Source: Flavobacteriales bacterium UBA5933 (lineage in GTDB: Bacteria; Bacteroidota; Bacteroidia; Flavobacteriales; Weeksellaceae). From it: a stretch of DNA of 13,800 nucleotides. How positions within the stretch are numbered: position 1 is the first letter of the stretch; the number at the start of each line of letters is the position of its first letter. The notes beneath the pieces are model-generated. The model was given only the letters and a program-made list of their open reading frames with translations, was not told where the DNA came from and did not search any database. Shown here in pieces: positions 7,427-13,698 of the stretch. Location of the stretch: assembly GCA_002430925.1 (NCBI GenBank), contig DJDD01000089.1, positions 1 to 13,800 of the forward strand. Direction: 5' to 3'. Both the position numbers and the translations under genes were made by a program.

Positions 7427-8723
7427 CTTTTGTTGTTTTAGTCGTTGTTACTTCGTAATAATCAGGAGGAAAACCATTTATGTTTCGCCATAATTCATAC
7501 CATACAGGAACATCATTTAATATAGCTATTCCTTCAGCTCCTGTTCCCATTTTCATTTTTGTAGGCCATCTTTTTTCATTTTTATTTTCGACAACCAATG
7601 CTTTAAAGAGACCATTAGGACTTATGTTACTTTCTACAGCAACTACTTTACCAGAGAATGTTCCATAACTAGAATCTGGCCAACCAGAAAAAACAATAGC
7701 AGGAAAACCATCAAAAATAAACATAACTCTTTGTCCTTCTTTTACTAGAGGAAGATCAACTGGTTTTATATAAACTTCTACAGCATAATCAACTCCAGTA
7801 GGAACAATAGTTCCTATATTTTCTCCATCTTTTAAAACTTCACCAATTCCAGCTTTATTTAGTTGAACTATTTGACCATCTTGTGAAGCTATTATAAAAT
7901 ATAAACCTTGTCGAGCTTTATAATTAGCAACCTGATTTTCTAGTTTTGCAATATCACCATCACTACCTTCTATTTGCCCCATGCTTTGGAAACGTTCTCC
8001 TTCAATTTTACTTAATTTTTCATTGTAATCTTGTATAACAGAATTTTGTTCAATTCTTGTGTTTATGATTTCTTGTTGAGTTTGAGCAACTTTATTTTCA
8101 TAAGCAGTTTTTTTAGCAATAGAATTCTGATAAGAAATACTACGTTGTTGAAATTGAGTTAAAGAAACTAAACCATCATCATACATTTTTTTTTGTCTTG
8201 CATATTGGTCTTCAGAAAGCTGTAATTCATTTGTTGCAGCAGCTAATTCAGCTTGCTCACCTGTTAGTTTATTGTTTAATTGACTTATTTTTATTTTAAT
8301 TTGATTTAGTTTTAAATCTCGACCAGCATTCAATGCACTTAACTGACTTTTTGCTGTTTCTGCCTTTGCTTCGTAAAAATTTCGAACTCCTTTTTTAGCT
8401 TGTACTTGTTCTTCTGTACGTTGTACTAACAAAGGGTCCATATAATCCTCCTTAATTTCAGAAAGCTGTAATAATGTATCACCTTTAGATACATAATCAC
8501 CATTCTTTACATTCCATTTTATTATTCTTCCAGGAATAGGAGAATTAAGTTGTTGTGGTCTTTGGTATTGATGCAATGCGGAAACATTTCCTCGTACTTT
8601 TATATTTTGTGTCCAAGGAATAAATAAGGTAATGATTGCGGCAACAAAAATAAAAAGGAACCATCTTTTTACTTTCGATTTTTTATGTATTTGGTATATT
8701 TTATCGTATGATTGTAATTTCAT
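7410..8723 (-). CDS. HlyD-family periplasmic adaptor (membrane fusion protein)
   Basis: Links an inner-membrane ABC exporter to a TolC-type channel. One N-terminal anchor helix is seen at about 21-36 after a basic stretch (KKSKVKRW), so the bulk is periplasmic. A lipoyl half-motif follows at about 60-90 (SPIPGRIIKWNVKNGDYVSKGDTLLQL). A long helical hairpin spans about 95-272, rich in Q, E, K and A with few prolines; its turn is near YDDGLVSLTQFQ. The second lipoyl half is at about 275-306 (IASQDGQIVQLNKAGIGEVL), then a beta-barrel region (AVEVYIKPVDLPLVKEGQRV) and a C-terminal domain ending in a short charged tail. The length of 437 residues is typical for type-I-secretion style adaptors. It starts 10 bases after the ABC gene stops and overlaps the TolC-like gene by 17 bases, so the three are one operon. 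Confidence 0.92.
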   Translation of the reverse strand: MKLQSYDKIYQIHKKSKVKRWFLFIFVAAIITLFIPWTQNIKVRGNVSALHQYQRPQQLNSPIPGRIIKWNVKNGDYVSKGDTLLQLSEIKEDYMDPLLVQRTEEQVQAKKGVRNFYEAKAETAKSQLSALNAGRDLKLNQIKIKISQLNNKLTGEQAELAAATNELQLSEDQYARQKKMYDDGLVSLTQFQQRSISYQNSIAKKTAYENKVAQTQQEIINTRIEQNSVIQDYNEKLSKIEGERFQSMGQIEGSDGDIAKLENQVANYKARQGLYFIIASQDGQIVQLNKAGIGEVLKDGENIGTIVPTGVDYAVEVYIKPVDLPLVKEGQRVMFIFDGFPAIVFSGWPDSSYGTFSGKVVAVESNISPNGLFKALVVENKNEKRWPTKMKMGTGAEGIAILNDVPVWYELWRNINGFPPDYYEVTTTKTTKDDKGK

Positions 8724-8733
8724 GTTTATTTTT

Positions 8734-10401
8734 TTATGGCATTATTCTTAAAGTTCCTTTTTCTAAATGAATATGCTGATCAGCATGAGCTATAATATAT
8801 TTATCAGGAGAAACAATAACAACGGTTGTATTTTTCTTTAATTGATTCAAATAAGTCATCATGTTTTCTTTAAACTTTTCCGACATACCAGCAAAAGGAT
8901 TTTCTAAAAGCAATAATTTTTTATCCCCCAAAAGAGAGCGAAGTATCAAAATTTTCTTTTTTGTGTTAAACGATAATTCAGAATCTGTCTCACTAATTTC
9001 TGTCGAAAAACCTTGGCTAAATTCACTCGATATATTATCTATTCCCAATTGTTCAGACAACCTCAGTATACTTTCTGTATTACTTTCCGTATTTCCTAAA
9101 AGAATATTTTCTAGTACAGTTCCTTTTATCACTTTAGTTGTTTCTAAGTATAAACCAACATGATTTCTGAAATATTCTTTATTCAAATTTTTCAAAGGAA
9201 TTTTATCGAAAAGAATACTACCAGAACTAGCTTCATAAAATCCTGCAAGAATATTTAATAAAAGAGATTTTCCACTTCCCATTTCACCTGTAACGATATT
9301 GATTGTATTTTCGTTAATTTTGAAATTTATATTAGATAAAACATTTGGAGTCTCGTTAAAAGAAAAATTAACATTTGTAAACTCAACACTAATTCCTCTA
9401 TTATTATCTAATAATTTTATATCACCTTCTTTTTCTTCTTTCAATTCTGTTACCTTAGTTAATTTAGCATACGCAGCAATTAAATCATAATAACTTTCTA
9501 AACTAACAATCAATTTTTCTACAGCAGCCATAATAGTTAGTAAAACAATTTCTGTAGCGATAAAAGCACCAATGTTTAGTTGCTGATTCACCATAAGGTA
9601 AGTACCAATCGCCAACATTGTAAAAGTTATAATCACATTAAAGGCGACAATTGTTTTATATTGCAAAACCAATACTTTAAAATGAGAAGTACGATGTTTT
9701 ATGTATTCAACAACTCTATTATCTGTTCCTATTAAATGAATTCCTTTCTCAGAATGCATTTTAAAAGTTTTAACAGAATCGGCAACATCTTCTAACCACG
9801 AAGCAGTTTCATATTTTTTATCACTTTCTTCAATACTAGATTTTATTCCGCTCTCCATTGTGTAATAAAAAATACCCCCAATAGAAAGTATAACCAATCC
9901 TCCAAAAATTAAAAATAGAGGATGATAAAAAGAAAGAAGTAAAATACCGAATAGAATTTGAATAATAGCTGTTGGTATTTCTAAAAGAATTTTCGAAATC
10001 CCTTTCTGTAGATTTTGTATATCAAAAAAACGATTTACAAGCTCAGGTAAATAATATTTTCTAGTACTAAATAAATCTACTTTTGGTAATTTTTCGGCAA
10101 ATGCCATAGAAAATTCAACATATATTTTTTGTTGAATTTTTTCTATTATTTCCAATACTTTTAGTCGAAAATATCCCACCAAAAATGTTCCTATCACCAC
10201 AAAACATATTAATATGTAAATAGAAGTTACCATAGTAGCACCCATCACATAACTAATAATAGATTGTATACCAAGAGGAATACTCAAGTAAACAATTCCA
10301 TTAAAAATGGCATAGAGATAAATATTTGTTACATCTTTTTTTTCTTTTGTAATGTAGCGAAGTAGCTTTTTACCATGTTCGCTTGCTTTTATTGAAGCCA
10401 T
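8734..10401 (-). CDS. ABC exporter, fused membrane and nucleotide-binding domains, with a degenerate ATPase site
   Basis: Inner-membrane motor of the operon: about six helices (roughly 27-47, 57-78, 140-160, 162-182, 248-270, 277-300) followed by an ABC domain from about 337. Walker A is intact (GEMGSGKS, 372-379, Lys378). The other motifs are not: the Q-loop position has Glu420 (LYLETTKVIKGT); the signature reads LSFNT (476-480) instead of LSGGQ; Walker B reads LLLLENP (496-502), so Asp becomes Glu500 and the catalytic Glu becomes Asn501; the D-loop SALD is replaced by FAGMS; and the H-loop aligns Pro532 (IVSPDKY) where His is expected. There is no N-terminal C39 peptidase domain. Most half-size exporters homodimerise, and no second ABC gene is nearby, so either both sites are weak or a partner is encoded elsewhere. 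The frame is undisturbed over 555 residues, which argues against decay. The operon is unusual but the family call is firm. Confidence 0.92.
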   Translation of the reverse strand: MASIKASEHGKKLLRYITKEKKDVTNIYLYAIFNGIVYLSIPLGIQSIISYVMGATMVTSIYILICFVVIGTFLVGYFRLKVLEIIEKIQQKIYVEFSMAFAEKLPKVDLFSTRKYYLPELVNRFFDIQNLQKGISKILLEIPTAIIQILFGILLLSFYHPLFLIFGGLVILSIGGIFYYTMESGIKSSIEESDKKYETASWLEDVADSVKTFKMHSEKGIHLIGTDNRVVEYIKHRTSHFKVLVLQYKTIVAFNVIITFTMLAIGTYLMVNQQLNIGAFIATEIVLLTIMAAVEKLIVSLESYYDLIAAYAKLTKVTELKEEKEGDIKLLDNNRGISVEFTNVNFSFNETPNVLSNINFKINENTINIVTGEMGSGKSLLLNILAGFYEASSGSILFDKIPLKNLNKEYFRNHVGLYLETTKVIKGTVLENILLGNTESNTESILRLSEQLGIDNISSEFSQGFSTEISETDSELSFNTKKKILILRSLLGDKKLLLLENPFAGMSEKFKENMMTYLNQLKKNTTVVIVSPDKYIIAHADQHIHLEKGTLRIMP

Positions 10402-10509
10402 GTACTTTGTTTAATTTTTATTTATTCAATAATTTTTTATACACCTATTTTTCTAATTACTTTTTAATTTCTTGATGAAATAGGAAAGATTAAAACTGAA
10501 AAAATATTA

Positions 10510-10528
10510 AAAAATGATTATCATATTT
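10510..10528 (-). promoter_or_regulatory. Fur-box-like palindrome upstream of the exporter operon
   Basis: The minus strand reads AAATATGATAATCATTTTT. The central 11 bases ATGATAATCAT are identical to the centre of the classical Fur box GATAATGATAATCATTATC, and 14 of 19 positions match overall. The site lies about 110 bases upstream of the ABC start codon, on the 5' side of the operon. If real, it would put the exporter under iron or a related metal. The AT richness of the region calls for caution, since only two of the 11 core bases are G or C. Confidence 0.35.
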
Positions 10529-10562
10529 TTTTAGTTTAAAACAACAAGAAAAAAGAATTTTT

Positions 10563-10589
10563 CAATACTATAATTTTGTTTCATAACAA
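10563..10589 (-). promoter_or_regulatory. Candidate promoter of the ABC-HlyD-TolC operon
   Basis: On the minus strand TTG (10589-10587) is followed after 16 bases by TAGTATTG (10570-10563), one mismatch from TAnnTTTG. Spacing is one base short of the usual range. It would place the Fur-like palindrome about 35-50 bases into the transcript side and the AT-rich hairpin over the -33 box. This is the best match in the region but remains weak. Confidence 0.25.
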
Positions 10590-10618
10590 GTATTTTTATT
10601 AATAAATAAACTTGTTAT
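10583..10618. repeat. Long AT-rich inverted repeat upstream of the exporter operon
   Basis: ATAACAAGT (10583-10591) is mirrored by ACTTGTTAT (10610-10618), a perfect 9-bp stem. The interior TTTATTAATAAA is itself self-complementary, so nearly all 36 bases can pair with two mismatches. Neither side is followed by a T-run, which argues against a terminator and leaves an operator for a dimeric regulator or a cruciform as options. Confidence 0.45.
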
Positions 10619-10839
10619 AAAGCTGTATTTAAGAGTTTTTGTATTGTATTTCATTCTTTTTTTATCTAATAAAACAGATGTTTTTTTCCAATAATTCAAT
10701 GTGAAATTCACTAATATTTTCATGGTTTTTATTTTAGTAAAATCATTTATATAAAAATAAAAGACCATTTGTCGTTTGAGCATTAGAATCGATTAGAATA
10801 GAATTAAAATGTCATTAGAAAAGAAGTTTTATATTTTGG

Positions 10840-10914
10840 GCAATCCCTTCGGGGCGCGCTTTACGTTGCAATCTTTTTCTAAGGAAAAAGGATTTCCTCT
10901 TCAATCGCTATTGC
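10840..10914 (-). repeat. Structured palindromic repeat, copy A (75 bp)
   Basis: Ends are GCAAT (10840-10844) and ATTGC (10910-10914). The centre is a stem-loop, AATCTTTTTC (10870-10879), loop TAAG, GAAAAAGGATT (10884-10894), with one bulged G at 10891. Next to the left end is a small hairpin CCC-TTC-GGG (10845-10853). Read on the minus strand it aligns with copy B at 13699-13800: 26 of the first 30 bases and 31 of the last 40 are identical. Its local GC is far above the flanking DNA. It carries no open frame, so it is either a mobile REP/MITE-like element or a structured RNA. Confidence 0.75.
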
Positions 10915-11018
10915 ATTAGTTTATAAATTATCCATTGTTTATTAAAATTTATAAACTCAAGTAATTTTTTGGAATTATGATGTAGAATTTTTTTTTAAAA
11001 AAAGGAATAAGTAAAAAC

Positions 11019-11045
11019 AAAAAAACCTCGACTTAGTCGAGGTTT
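11019..11045 (-). terminator. Intrinsic terminator of the ferredoxin gene
   Basis: CCTCGAC (11026-11032), loop TTA, GTCGAGG (11036-11042) form a 7-bp GC-rich stem extended by AAA/TTT. On the minus strand it is followed by seven T (the A-run at 11019-11025). It begins about 25 bases after the ferredoxin stop codon. Confidence 0.9.
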
Positions 11046-11069
11046 ATTCTATGTAAAGTTATGACGATT

Positions 11070-11420
11070 TTACTCTAAATGCAAAAACGCTTTTTTACTT
11101 AAAAGACGTTCTTCGCTTTCTACGTGGTTATCATCAGGAACACAACAATCCACAGGGCAAACTGCCGCACATTGTGGTTCTTCGTGAAACCCTTTACATT
11201 CTGTACATTTATCAGGAACAATGTAATAAACTTCATCATTAATTGGGTCTTGTACTGCATCAGCATCATAAGTAACACCATCTACGTTAACAACAGTTCC
11301 TGTAAGAGAAGTTCCTTCAGAATATTTCCAATCAACAGCAGCCTCATAGATTGCATTATTTGGACATTCTGGCTCACATGCTCCACAATTTATACATTCG
11401 TCTGTAATAATTATAGCCAT
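11070..11420 (-). CDS. Dicluster [4Fe-4S] ferredoxin with a long inter-motif insert
   Basis: A 116-residue soluble electron carrier. The first motif is C9-x2-C12-x2-C15-x3-C19-P (CINCGACEPECP). The second is the expanded C72-x2-C75-x8-C84-x3-C88-P, characteristic of Allochromatium-type 2[4Fe-4S] ferredoxins, followed by C92 and C93. Each cluster should take three cysteines from one motif and the last from the other. Allochromatium-type proteins are about 80 residues long with fewer than 20 residues between motifs; here 52 residues separate them, forming a loop of tryptophan, tyrosine, glycine and acidic residues (about 28-66). The protein is strongly acidic, as expected for docking. It is divergent from the acyl-CoA reductase gene with only 61 bp between starts, which suggests coordinated expression and possibly a shared redox role; that last step is inference. 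Confidence 0.95.
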   Translation of the reverse strand: MAIIITDECINCGACEPECPNNAIYEAAVDWKYSEGTSLTGTVVNVDGVTYDADAVQDPINDEVYYIVPDKCTECKGFHEEPQCAAVCPVDCCVPDDNHVESEERLLSKKAFLHLE

Positions 11421-11440
11421 TGTATCTGTTTTTTATTTCC

Positions 11441-11448
11441 TACATTTG
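11441..11448 (+). promoter_or_regulatory. -7 element of the acyl-CoA reductase promoter
   Basis: TACATTTG matches TAnnTTTG exactly. A TTG at 11420-11422 lies 18 bases upstream, within the flavobacterial TTG-N17-23 spacing. Transcription should begin near 11453-11456, leaving a leader of under 30 nt. Confidence 0.65.
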
Positions 11449-11454
11449 TAACTG

Positions 11455-11462
11455 CAAAATTA
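11455..11462 (-). promoter_or_regulatory. -7 element of the ferredoxin promoter
   Basis: The minus strand reads TAATTTTG, an exact TAnnTTTG match, 34 bases before the ferredoxin ATG. A minus-strand TTG (11488-11486) lies 23 bases upstream, at the far edge of accepted spacing and inside the first codons of the acyl-CoA reductase gene. It faces the opposite -7 element only six bases away. Confidence 0.55.
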
Positions 11463-11481
11463 CATTTTATTTTTAAGAATT

Positions 11482-12546
11482 ATGACAATCGAACAAAGGA
11501 TTTCTGCATTTAATGAATTAGGACAATTATTTGACTTTATTACAAATAACACAATTCCACTTTCAGAAGAATTAAAGTCAAAATTTTCTTCATTAGAAGA
11601 AGAAATTAATTTTGCATTAAACGATGCCGAAGCTTATAATAATTGGTTTACAAAAGAAAATATATTTTATGCTTTAGAAAATTGGTCAAAAGCTTTAAAT
11701 ACCGAAGTTTTATCTGCTTGGATTCAGCCTTATAATTTTAAAGAAACCAATAAAAATATAGGAATTATAATGGCAGGAAACCTTCCTTTAGTTGGTTTTC
11801 ACGATTTACTTTCTGTTGTTTTATCAGGAAACAATGCTTTAGTAAAAACTTCTTCTAAAGATGATAAACTAATGTTATTTATCATAAAATATCTTCATTC
11901 TGTTAACGAAAAATTCAAAGAAATTATAAAAACTGTAAATCGTTTAGAGAATTTTGATGCAGTAATAGCAACAGGAAGTAACAATACAGCACGTTATTTT
12001 GAACAATATTTTTCTAAAGTACCTAACATTATTCGTAAAAATAGAACATCTGTAGCTGTTATTAATGGAACAGAAACAGAGCAGGAGTTAAAGAGTTTAG
12101 GAGAAGATGTATTTAGATATTTTGGTTTAGGATGTAGAAATATTACCAAGATTTATTTTAAATCTGAAGATTTAGTTCCTTCTTTTTTTGAGAATGTTCT
12201 TGATTGGGGAACAAAAGTGATAAATCATCCAAAATATGCGAACAATTATGATTATAACCGTGCTATTTATTTACTTGGGAAAGATGAATTCTTAGATAAT
12301 AATTTTGTTTTATTAAAGAAAGATGAAAATTTACATTCACCAATAGCTGTAATTAATTACGAAATTTATTCAGATATAAATGATGTAAAAACTTTCTTAC
12401 AAGAAAATGAAGACCAAATACAATGTGTTGTAGGAAATGAACTAAAAGATAACCCGAATTATGTAGCTTTTGGTCATACACAAACTCCTTTATTAACAGA
12501 TTACGCTGATAATATTGATACATTAAAATTCTTATCAGAAATATAA
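11482..12546 (+). CDS. Acyl-CoA reductase, LuxC-like aldehyde dehydrogenase superfamily
   Basis: A 354-residue protein of the LuxC-type acyl reductase family, which reduces an activated acyl group to an aldehyde with NAD(P)H through a cysteine thioester. The cofactor-binding region shows NIGIIMAGNLPLVGFHD (92-108), then LSGNNALVKTSSKD and VIATGSNNTARYF (161-173). The nucleophile is Cys218 in FRYFGLGCRNITK, the aldehyde-dehydrogenase-type catalytic position. It is shorter than bioluminescence LuxC (about 480 residues). No luxA, luxB, luxD or luxE gene is present, so light production is not implied. In related flavobacteria I recall this gene next to the ferredoxin and serine-biosynthesis genes; serC is absent here, where a terminator follows at once. 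The physiological acyl substrate is unknown. The start ATG at 11482 fits the promoter at 11441. Confidence 0.88.
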   Translation: MTIEQRISAFNELGQLFDFITNNTIPLSEELKSKFSSLEEEINFALNDAEAYNNWFTKENIFYALENWSKALNTEVLSAWIQPYNFKETNKNIGIIMAGNLPLVGFHDLLSVVLSGNNALVKTSSKDDKLMLFIIKYLHSVNEKFKEIIKTVNRLENFDAVIATGSNNTARYFEQYFSKVPNIIRKNRTSVAVINGTETEQELKSLGEDVFRYFGLGCRNITKIYFKSEDLVPSFFENVLDWGTKVINHPKYANNYDYNRAIYLLGKDEFLDNNFVLLKKDENLHSPIAVINYEIYSDINDVKTFLQENEDQIQCVVGNELKDNPNYVAFGHTQTPLLTDYADNIDTLKFLSEI

Positions 12547-12566
12547 AAAATAACAAAAGTATAGCA

Positions 12567-12597
12567 AAGGAGCATTATTTATAATGCTCCTTTTTTT
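12567..12597 (+). terminator. Intrinsic terminator after the acyl-CoA reductase gene
   Basis: AAGGAGCATTAT (12567-12578) pairs with ATAATGCTCCTT (12581-12592) around a minimal TT turn, and seven T run from 12591 to 12597. It overlaps the stop codon of the convergent secreted-protein gene (12596-12598). In the minus direction only three T follow the stem, so it acts chiefly on the plus strand. Confidence 0.9.
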
Positions 12598-13636
12598 ATT
12601 TAAAACTTCTACGTATATCCATTTTTTCATTAACCGATTTATTGAAATTAGGAAATGGTTGTGTATTAAAATCCCTTACATTAAGATTTATTTTTATGAT
12701 GTTTGTATGAATAGTATTATCTTTTTCTTTGTAATTACTACTCCAATTCTTAGTACTTTCTTTAAGAATCCATTTGTCCTTATATGGACGATATTTATAT
12801 GATAAATTATTATAATTGATTGTGTAATTCTCTTTTTTATATTCAGTTTTGGTTTGCTTAGATGTATGCTCTACAATAGCAAAACTCTGTTTATCTATTA
12901 AAAACCAATTTGTGACATTTGATAAAGAATTTTTAAATTCTACTTCATACATATATCTGTCTGCATATTTAGAAATTTTTACACTTTCTTTATCATATCT
13001 TTTTTCAGAAAGTTTTGTATACATTTTCTTAATGATATCTAGCAAAGAAATATCATTGAAATAAAAATTCAATCTAAATATTTGTTTATTAATTAATTCA
13101 TCTCCAATTATTCGATAATTTATTTTATCATTAGATTTTATTTGGAGATTATTCTTTTTAAAACGAAACTGTAAATCGACATCAATGTAATCTCTGTCAA
13201 TACTATCAAAAAGTAAATCTTGTTGAAAATCAACTAAATAATAATGCTCTTCTGTATTAAAATTTTTATCATAATTTTCAATTACTTTTTTAAGAATATC
13301 TTCAGCTTTTAGATTACTGATAAAAGCTTCTTGTAATTCAATATTTCCAACTTTTTCTAGCTTTATATTAACTTGAGAATTTATTTTATCAATATTTATT
13401 TTAGCATCTTGATAATCTTTTTTTGAGATGATAATTTCGTCAGATTTATCAATGTTTGATAAATCGATAATCGCTTTCCCATTTGTATCAGATACAAAAT
13501 TTTTAGTTGACTCAGCAAAATAAATATCTGCATCATCTATTGGTAAATTGTTTGAATAATCAGTAATGTTTAGTTGAATTGTTTGTGCATTGACTGATAT
13601 AGCAAAAACAAAAAAGACATAAAATATATATTTCAT
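12596..13636 (-). CDS. Secreted protein with an N-terminal carboxypeptidase-regulatory-like domain, function unknown
   Basis: Residues 1-18 are a signal peptide (KYIFYVFFVFAISVNAQ). Residues about 19-95 look like a carboxypeptidase-regulatory-like beta-sandwich (LNITDYSNNLPIDDADIYF, then the turn VSDTNGKAIIDLS and IIISKKDYQDAKINI), a module common at the start of Bacteroidota outer-membrane proteins. No TonB-dependent barrel or plug follows. Instead, ILKKVIENYDKNF (114-126) leads into about 220 residues of charged, alternating strand-like sequence (HYYLVDFQQDLLFDS, WFLIDKQSFAIVEHT, YKYRPYKDKWILKES). The plan matches a class of periplasmic or outer-membrane-associated flavobacterial proteins with no known activity; the assignment is from domain pattern only. 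It is a single gene converging on the acyl-CoA reductase, with no clear TAnnTTTG promoter in the 62 bp before the repeat at 13699. At 346 residues it appears complete. Confidence 0.8.
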   Translation of the reverse strand: MKYIFYVFFVFAISVNAQTIQLNITDYSNNLPIDDADIYFAESTKNFVSDTNGKAIIDLSNIDKSDEIIISKKDYQDAKINIDKINSQVNIKLEKVGNIELQEAFISNLKAEDILKKVIENYDKNFNTEEHYYLVDFQQDLLFDSIDRDYIDVDLQFRFKKNNLQIKSNDKINYRIIGDELINKQIFRLNFYFNDISLLDIIKKMYTKLSEKRYDKESVKISKYADRYMYEVEFKNSLSNVTNWFLIDKQSFAIVEHTSKQTKTEYKKENYTINYNNLSYKYRPYKDKWILKESTKNWSSNYKEKDNTIHTNIIKINLNVRDFNTQPFPNFNKSVNEKMDIRRSFK

Positions 13637-13698
13637 ATTGGTTTAATTACAAAATAAATTTAATTAAATCTTTTAGATAAACTTATTTTATTTCTATT

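Larger units (their letters stand above)
10402..11069. other. 668-bp intergenic region with regulatory-looking elements and no convincing gene
   Basis: Going rightwards it holds a Fur-box-like palindrome (10510-10528), an AT-rich hairpin (10583-10618), a structured repeat (10840-10914) and the ferredoxin terminator (11019-11045). A 71-codon minus-strand frame at 10783-10568 has low-complexity composition (mostly K, N, T, F, Y and L) and covers the AT-rich hairpin, so I do not call it. No perfect TAnnTTTG reads towards the ABC gene. The nearest is TAGTATTG on the minus strand (10570-10563), with a TTG 16 bases upstream at 10589-10587, which could be the operon promoter with a leader of about 155 nt. 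Confidence 0.6.

Noticed and set aside
8861..9163. A 100-codon plus-strand open frame inside the ABC exporter gene
   Set aside because: Antisense to the nucleotide-binding domain, with no start signal; a shadow of the real gene. The same applies to shorter frames at 2610-2795, 7480-7668, 9299-9490, 12353-12556, 12584-12802 and 12849-13064.
8734..10401. Bacteriocin exporter with a leader peptidase
   Set aside because: The N-terminus starts directly before the first membrane helix; there is no C39 peptidase domain with Cys/His motifs.
8734..10401. The ABC gene as a decaying pseudogene
   Set aside because: The frame is intact for 555 codons, Walker A is perfect and the operon partners are intact and translationally coupled; the motif changes look family-level rather than random.
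10568..10783. A 71-codon minus-strand open frame in the intergenic region before the ABC gene
   Set aside because: Low-complexity K/N/T/F/Y/L composition, no promoter or start context, and it runs through a palindrome; AT-rich DNA opened by chance is the simpler reading.
10840..10914. tRNA or small structured housekeeping RNA
   Set aside because: The folding is a simple stem-loop with a small side hairpin; no cloverleaf, anticodon arm or TTC-arm pattern in either orientation.
11124..11513. A 129-codon plus-strand open frame across the ferredoxin gene
   Set aside because: It is antisense to a clear ferredoxin with all cluster cysteines, and its cysteine- and threonine-rich translation is what the complement of that gene would give.
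11482..12546. Bioluminescence (lux) locus suggested by the LuxC-like reductase
   Set aside because: No luciferase, acyltransferase or acyl-protein synthetase gene is present, and the protein is much shorter than LuxC.
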